A DNA stretch of 16,117 nucleotides. It comes from JBICHM01 sp043101835 (GTDB taxonomy: Bacteria > Planctomycetota > Phycisphaerae > Phycisphaerales > UBA1924). Of this stretch, positions 12,851-16,117 are shown piece by piece. Position 1 is the first letter of the stretch, and the number at the start of each line of letters is the position of its first letter. The notes under the pieces were generated by a model that was not told the DNA's origin, searched no databases, and was given only the letters and a program-made list of their open reading frames with translations. Where the stretch lies: assembly GCA_043101835.1 (NCBI GenBank), contig JBICHM010000311.1, forward strand, positions 1-16,117, read 5' to 3'. A program made the position numbers and the translations under genes.

Positions 12851-15325
12851 GTGCGCCCATGGGCGCGATCGAAGCCCGCGACGCGCGGGCGCGAGGGCGG
12901 TGCGCTCGCGCTGCTCGTGGCCGCGTGCGGGCTCGCGACGGGGTTCCCGGCGCTCGCCCAGCAGGCGGCGCCGACCCCGGTGGAGCAGGCCTCGCCTCTC
13001 GAGGGACGCCCGATCCGGGCGGTGCGGTTCATCGGCGTCGAGACGGTGGACGACGAGTTCATCCGGAATCAGCTCCGGACCGAGGTCGGCCAGCCGCTGC
13101 GCCAGGCCACGGTGACCGACGACGTCTCGCGCCTCTACCGGCTGGGGCGGTTCCGGGCGATCGACGCCTCCGTGACGGTGCTCGGCGACGGCGGCGTCGA
13201 GGTGGTCTTCACCTTCAATGAGGCGCCGATCGTGCGCGATGTGCAGGTGACGGGCAACCGGAATGTGCGCACCAACGAGCTGTCGGCTGTCATCAGCGGC
13301 GTGAACCTCCGCGCGGGCGTGCCGGTGGACGACTTCCGCGTCGGCAAGGCGCGCCGGGCGATCGAGGAGTTCTATCGCGAGCGCGGCTACTACACGGTCG
13401 AGGTGTTTGTCGACGACGCCGAACTCGACGAGAAGGGCATCGTGCTCTTCCGCGTGCGCGAGGGGCAGCGCGTGCGCGTAACGGACATCCGCTTCGAGGG
13501 CGTCGAGGCGCTCGAGATTGCGCAGGTGCGGTCGCGCATCCAGACGCGAAAGCGCGGCTTGTTCTCGAAGGGGCCGCTTGATGAGGAGACGCTCGAGCGC
13601 GACGTCGCCGAGCTGATCCGCTTCTACCGCGACTTCGGCTATCTCGATGCGCGCGCCGACCGGCGCATCACGCCCAGCCCGAACGGTCGCGAGGCGATCA
13701 TCACGTTTGTCATCGACGAAGGCCCGCTCTACACGCTGCGCGACCTGCGCGTCGTGCCCGAGGGCGCGCCGATGACCGACGATGGCATGTCGCTGGCGAT
13801 CACGCCCGACCAGGTCGCCGGGCTGCTGCCGATCAAGCTCGGCGACGCCTACGGCCTGCGCCAAGCGCGTCAGGCGCAGGAGCTGATCCAGCGCGCCTAC
13901 TTCCGCCTGGGCTTCGCCGATGCGCAGGTGCGCGTGCAGGAGCTGCGCGACCCCGACCGCCCCGTCGTCGACCTGCTCATCTCGGTCAGCGAAGGCAAGC
14001 GCTACCGCACGGGCGAGATCGTCATCCAGGGCAACAGCCTGACGCGCCAGAACGTGGTGCGGCGCGAGGTCGAGGCAAAGCCGGAGGAGCCGCTGGATCG
14101 CGGCGCGCTCGACGACTCACGCCGGCGTCTCGAGCAGCTGCGCCTCTTTCAGCCAGGCAGCGTGAAGATCACCGTGCAGCCCGAGCGCGCCGACGAGCCG
14201 GGCTACCGCGATGTGCTCGTCGAGGTCGAGGAGACGAACACCGGCTCCGTCGGCTTCATCGTGGCGGTGAACTCCGACGCCGGCGTCGTCGGCGGGCTCT
14301 CGGTCAGCCAGCGCAACTTCGATATCGGCGACACGCCCGAGACGCTCGGGGAGTTCATCTCCGGGCGCGCATTCCGTGGCGCGGCGCAGACATTCAACCT
14401 CACCATCGCGCCGGGCACGGAGGTGCAGACCTACGGCATCAGCCTGTCGGACCCGTCGCTCTTCGACACCGACACCGCGGCGTCGGCGTCGTTCGCGTTC
14501 CGCGACCGCATCTTCGAAGACTACGACGAGGAACGCTGGGGCCCGGGGTTCCGCCTCGGCCGGCGTGTCGGCGATCGCTGGAACGCGGCGCTGGCCTTCC
14601 GGTTCGAGCAGGTCGAGCTGACGGACATCGAGCCGGATGCGCCGGTTGATGTCTTCGAGGCGGCGGAGCAGTCGTGGGTGAATGGCGCAGGCGTGCGCCT
14701 GAGCCGCACAACGGTGCCGCCCCTCGAGGGGCAGAGCCCGAGCCGCGGCCTGCGCACGACGCTGACCGCCGAGCAGGTCTTCGGCGACTATTCGTTCACG
14801 AAGCTCGGGTTCTCGCAGGACATCTTCTTCACCGTCGCCGAGGACGCCCTCGGCCGGCGCAGCAAGCTGTCATTCACGCTCGACACGAACTGGATTCCGC
14901 AGGAGAACGAGGCGCCGGTGTACGAGAAGTACTACCTCGGCGGCCGGACGATGCGCGGGTTCGAGTTCCGCACGATTTCGCCGAAGGGGATCCGCAACGA
15001 CACCGGCGAGGTCGGCGAGGATCCGGTCGGCGGGAACTGGCTGTTCTTCCTCGGCGCCGAGTACGAGGTGCCGCTCTTCGGCGAGATCCCGGTCAGCGCC
15101 ACCGTGGTCGATCCGGTCTTCTCGCTGGTGACGTTCCTCGACACAGGCACGGTGCTCGACGAGCCGGGATTCGACGACTATCGCGTCTCGGTGGGTCTGG
15201 GCGTGCGTATCCGCGTGCCGGCGCTCGGCCCGGCGCCGCTGGCCTTCGACTTCGGCTTCCCGATCAAGAAGGAAGACCTGGATGAGGAGCGTCTCTTCTC
15301 GTTCAGCGTCGATCTGCCGTTCTGA
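12851..15325 (+). CDS. bamA: BamA, outer-membrane beta-barrel assembly factor
   Basis: BamA is the core of the BAM complex and inserts beta-barrel proteins into the outer membrane. The product has 824 residues from the GTG at 12851: a signal peptide ending in PALA|QQ (residue 36), then five POTRA domains at about 53-125, 126-206, 207-292, 293-382 and 383-462. They carry the expected patterns (RAVRFIGVETV; VTGNRNVRTNEL; FRVREGQRVRVTDIRFEG; YTLRDLRVV; YRTGEIVIQGNSLT). Residues 463-824 form the 16-stranded barrel, including GGRTMRGFEF (the L6 RGF/Y motif, about 697-706) and a terminal FSVDLPF ending in Phe, the C-terminal beta-signal. The frame is open further upstream to 12647, but that part lacks a signal peptide. 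This length is typical. It is followed by ompH/skp and probably lpxD, the classic order. Confidence 0.95.
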   Translation: MRPWARSKPATRGREGGALALLVAACGLATGFPALAQQAAPTPVEQASPLEGRPIRAVRFIGVETVDDEFIRNQLRTEVGQPLRQATVTDDVSRLYRLGRFRAIDASVTVLGDGGVEVVFTFNEAPIVRDVQVTGNRNVRTNELSAVISGVNLRAGVPVDDFRVGKARRAIEEFYRERGYYTVEVFVDDAELDEKGIVLFRVREGQRVRVTDIRFEGVEALEIAQVRSRIQTRKRGLFSKGPLDEETLERDVAELIRFYRDFGYLDARADRRITPSPNGREAIITFVIDEGPLYTLRDLRVVPEGAPMTDDGMSLAITPDQVAGLLPIKLGDAYGLRQARQAQELIQRAYFRLGFADAQVRVQELRDPDRPVVDLLISVSEGKRYRTGEIVIQGNSLTRQNVVRREVEAKPEEPLDRGALDDSRRRLEQLRLFQPGSVKITVQPERADEPGYRDVLVEVEETNTGSVGFIVAVNSDAGVVGGLSVSQRNFDIGDTPETLGEFISGRAFRGAAQTFNLTIAPGTEVQTYGISLSDPSLFDTDTAASASFAFRDRIFEDYDEERWGPGFRLGRRVGDRWNAALAFRFEQVELTDIEPDAPVDVFEAAEQSWVNGAGVRLSRTTVPPLEGQSPSRGLRTTLTAEQVFGDYSFTKLGFSQDIFFTVAEDALGRRSKLSFTLDTNWIPQENEAPVYEKYYLGGRTMRGFEFRTISPKGIRNDTGEVGEDPVGGNWLFFLGAEYEVPLFGEIPVSATVVDPVFSLVTFLDTGTVLDEPGFDDYRVSVGLGVRIRVPALGPAPLAFDFGFPIKKEDLDEERLFSFSVDLPF

Positions 15326-15428
15326 CGGATCGGCGCCGGCGGCGCGTCCGCTGCGGCGCAACCGGGCCCTGCGAGTATCATCGGGCACACGAACACGATT
15401 CGACGCCACCCCTCAGAGGAGTCTGAAT

Positions 15429-16043
15429 ATGCGATCCGCCGCCTTCTGGCGCACCTGCTGCGTCGCCATGCTGACCGCCATCGTCGTCACGATGCTGCGC
15501 CCCGCCACCGTCGACGCTCAGGGCGGTCGCACGGCGATCGTCGCGACCGTCAACCTCGAGACCGTCATCAACGGCATGGCGGAGCGCGAGTACCGGCAGC
15601 AGCGCCTGCAGGAGTTCATCGAGGAGCGCGACTCCATCCTGCAGGAGATCGTCGGCCGCTTCGAGGCGGCGCGCGCCCAGGTCGACCTCGCCCCCGCCGG
15701 TTCGCCCGAGCGGCGCGCCGCCGTCGAGGAGGCCACGCGTCTCCAGCTCCAGGCGCAGCTCGAGAAGGAGTTCAGCGAGCAGCTGATCGCCCAGCGCCGC
15801 GCGGAGGTCTTCGCGCAGCTGTTCAGCCGCATCCAGGAGACGGCCGCGCGCATCGCCCGGCAGCGCGGCGTCGACGCCGTCATCAGCAGCGACGCGAGCG
15901 CGCCGCTCCCCGATGGCAACGAGCAGCAGGTCCGCGCCGCGATGATCTCCCGGCGCGTCCTCTTCAACGCCGACGCCATCGACTACAGCGACGAGTTGCT
16001 GCAGGTCCTCAACAACGAGTGGGCGGCCGGCGGGAACAGGTGA
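15429..16043 (+). CDS. skp: OmpH/Skp-family periplasmic chaperone
   Basis: Skp holds unfolded outer-membrane proteins in the periplasm and passes them to BAM. The product has 204 residues, against about 160 in E. coli. It has a signal peptide (hydrophobic core CCVAMLTAIVVTML, ending TVDA at 30), a beta-strand segment (RTAIVATVNLETVINGM) and long Glu/Arg/Gln-rich helices (about 45-150: REYRQQRLQEFIEERDSILQ... AQLEKEFSEQLIAQRRAEVF), typical of the tentacles. A closing strand segment (GVDAVISSDA...) fits the family. A strong Shine-Dalgarno AGAGGAG (15415-15421) lies 7 bases upstream of the ATG, which fixes the start. The stop TGA overlaps the ATG of the next gene. It is preceded by bamA with a 103-base gap. 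Confidence 0.85.
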   Translation: MRSAAFWRTCCVAMLTAIVVTMLRPATVDAQGGRTAIVATVNLETVINGMAEREYRQQRLQEFIEERDSILQEIVGRFEAARAQVDLAPAGSPERRAAVEEATRLQLQAQLEKEFSEQLIAQRRAEVFAQLFSRIQETAARIARQRGVDAVISSDASAPLPDGNEQQVRAAMISRRVLFNADAIDYSDELLQVLNNEWAAGGNR

Positions 16044-16101
16044 TGCCGGAGAACGAATCCCCCTCGGGCGGCCCCTGGATCGCCGCCGACCTCGCCGAGC
16101 G
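16043..16101 (+). CDS. lpxD: Truncated gene start, probably lpxD
   Basis: The ATG at 16043-16045 overlaps the skp stop (TGATG). The visible product is about 19 residues (MPENESPSGGPWIAADLAE). The LADLA-like end resembles the start of LpxD, UDP-3-O-acylglucosamine N-acyltransferase, the gene that commonly follows bamA-skp. The contig is cut by adapter sequence at 16102, so only synteny and this short N-terminus support the call. Confidence 0.45.
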
Positions 16102-16117
16102 AGATCGGAAGAGCACA
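16102..16117. other. Illumina adapter remnant (artifact)
   Basis: The last 16 bases, AGATCGGAAGAGCACA, equal the start of the Illumina TruSeq adapter. They mirror bases 1-15 as a reverse complement, so they are a library artifact and not a terminal inverted repeat. Confidence 0.97.

Noticed and set aside
1..16117. Terminal inverted repeats suggesting a mobile element
   Set aside because: The matching ends are TruSeq adapter sequence.
1..16117. CRISPR array or tRNA genes
   Set aside because: No regularly spaced direct repeats and no tRNA-like GGTTCGAATCC arm within a foldable cloverleaf were found on either strand.

Overview
The window looks like a short-read assembly contig from a GC-rich, diderm (outer-membrane) bacterium. 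BamA, an OmpH/Skp-type chaperone, the apparent start of lpxD, a FlgM homologue, two predicted lipoproteins and an ECF sigma/anti-sigma pair together point to a Gram-negative cell, possibly a planctomycete of the Phycisphaerae type. The lineage is an impression from gene style, not a demonstrated placement. Bases 1-15 and 16102-16117 are Illumina adapter sequence in inverted orientation. They are not genome and not terminal inverted repeats.

Layout. Left part (17-2526): the last codons of a truncated gene, a lipoprotein of unknown role, a convergent flgM-like anti-sigma-28 gene, and a two-repeat SPOR-like lipoprotein. About 520 bases without a recognised gene follow. That stretch holds a near-consensus parS-like site, a possible promoter, a possible 48-residue small ORF, a foldable RNA segment and a strong plus-strand intrinsic terminator. 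A CaCA-family sodium/calcium exchanger (minus strand) follows, with a G-rich tract over its start codon.

Middle (3699-8650): a compact Type I restriction-modification operon in the order hsdR-hsdS-hsdM, with a 4-base overlap and a 3-base gap. HsdR has all the helicase motifs and a nuclease-like D...ExK motif. HsdM has intact SAM-binding and NPPF motifs. HsdS is half-size with a single target-recognition domain, so it probably works as a homodimer. No other defence gene is seen.

Right part (8704-16101): purB (minus), divergent from an ECF sigma factor followed by its likely membrane anti-sigma factor; a small two-helix membrane protein (minus); then bamA, ompH/skp and the first codons of a gene that is probably lpxD. 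This is the conserved outer-membrane biogenesis order, in which BamA inserts beta-barrels, Skp chaperones them in the periplasm and LpxD acylates the lipid A precursor.

The strongest unexplained signal is not a gene. The tetranucleotide ACGT is almost absent: 7 copies found by eye in 16 kb and none between 1686 and 13121. Its single-transition neighbours ATGT and ACAT are common. Codons before valine switch from the usual C-ending to T-ending form (Asp-Val as GAT-GTG), as if selection or cytosine deamination acts on ACGT.
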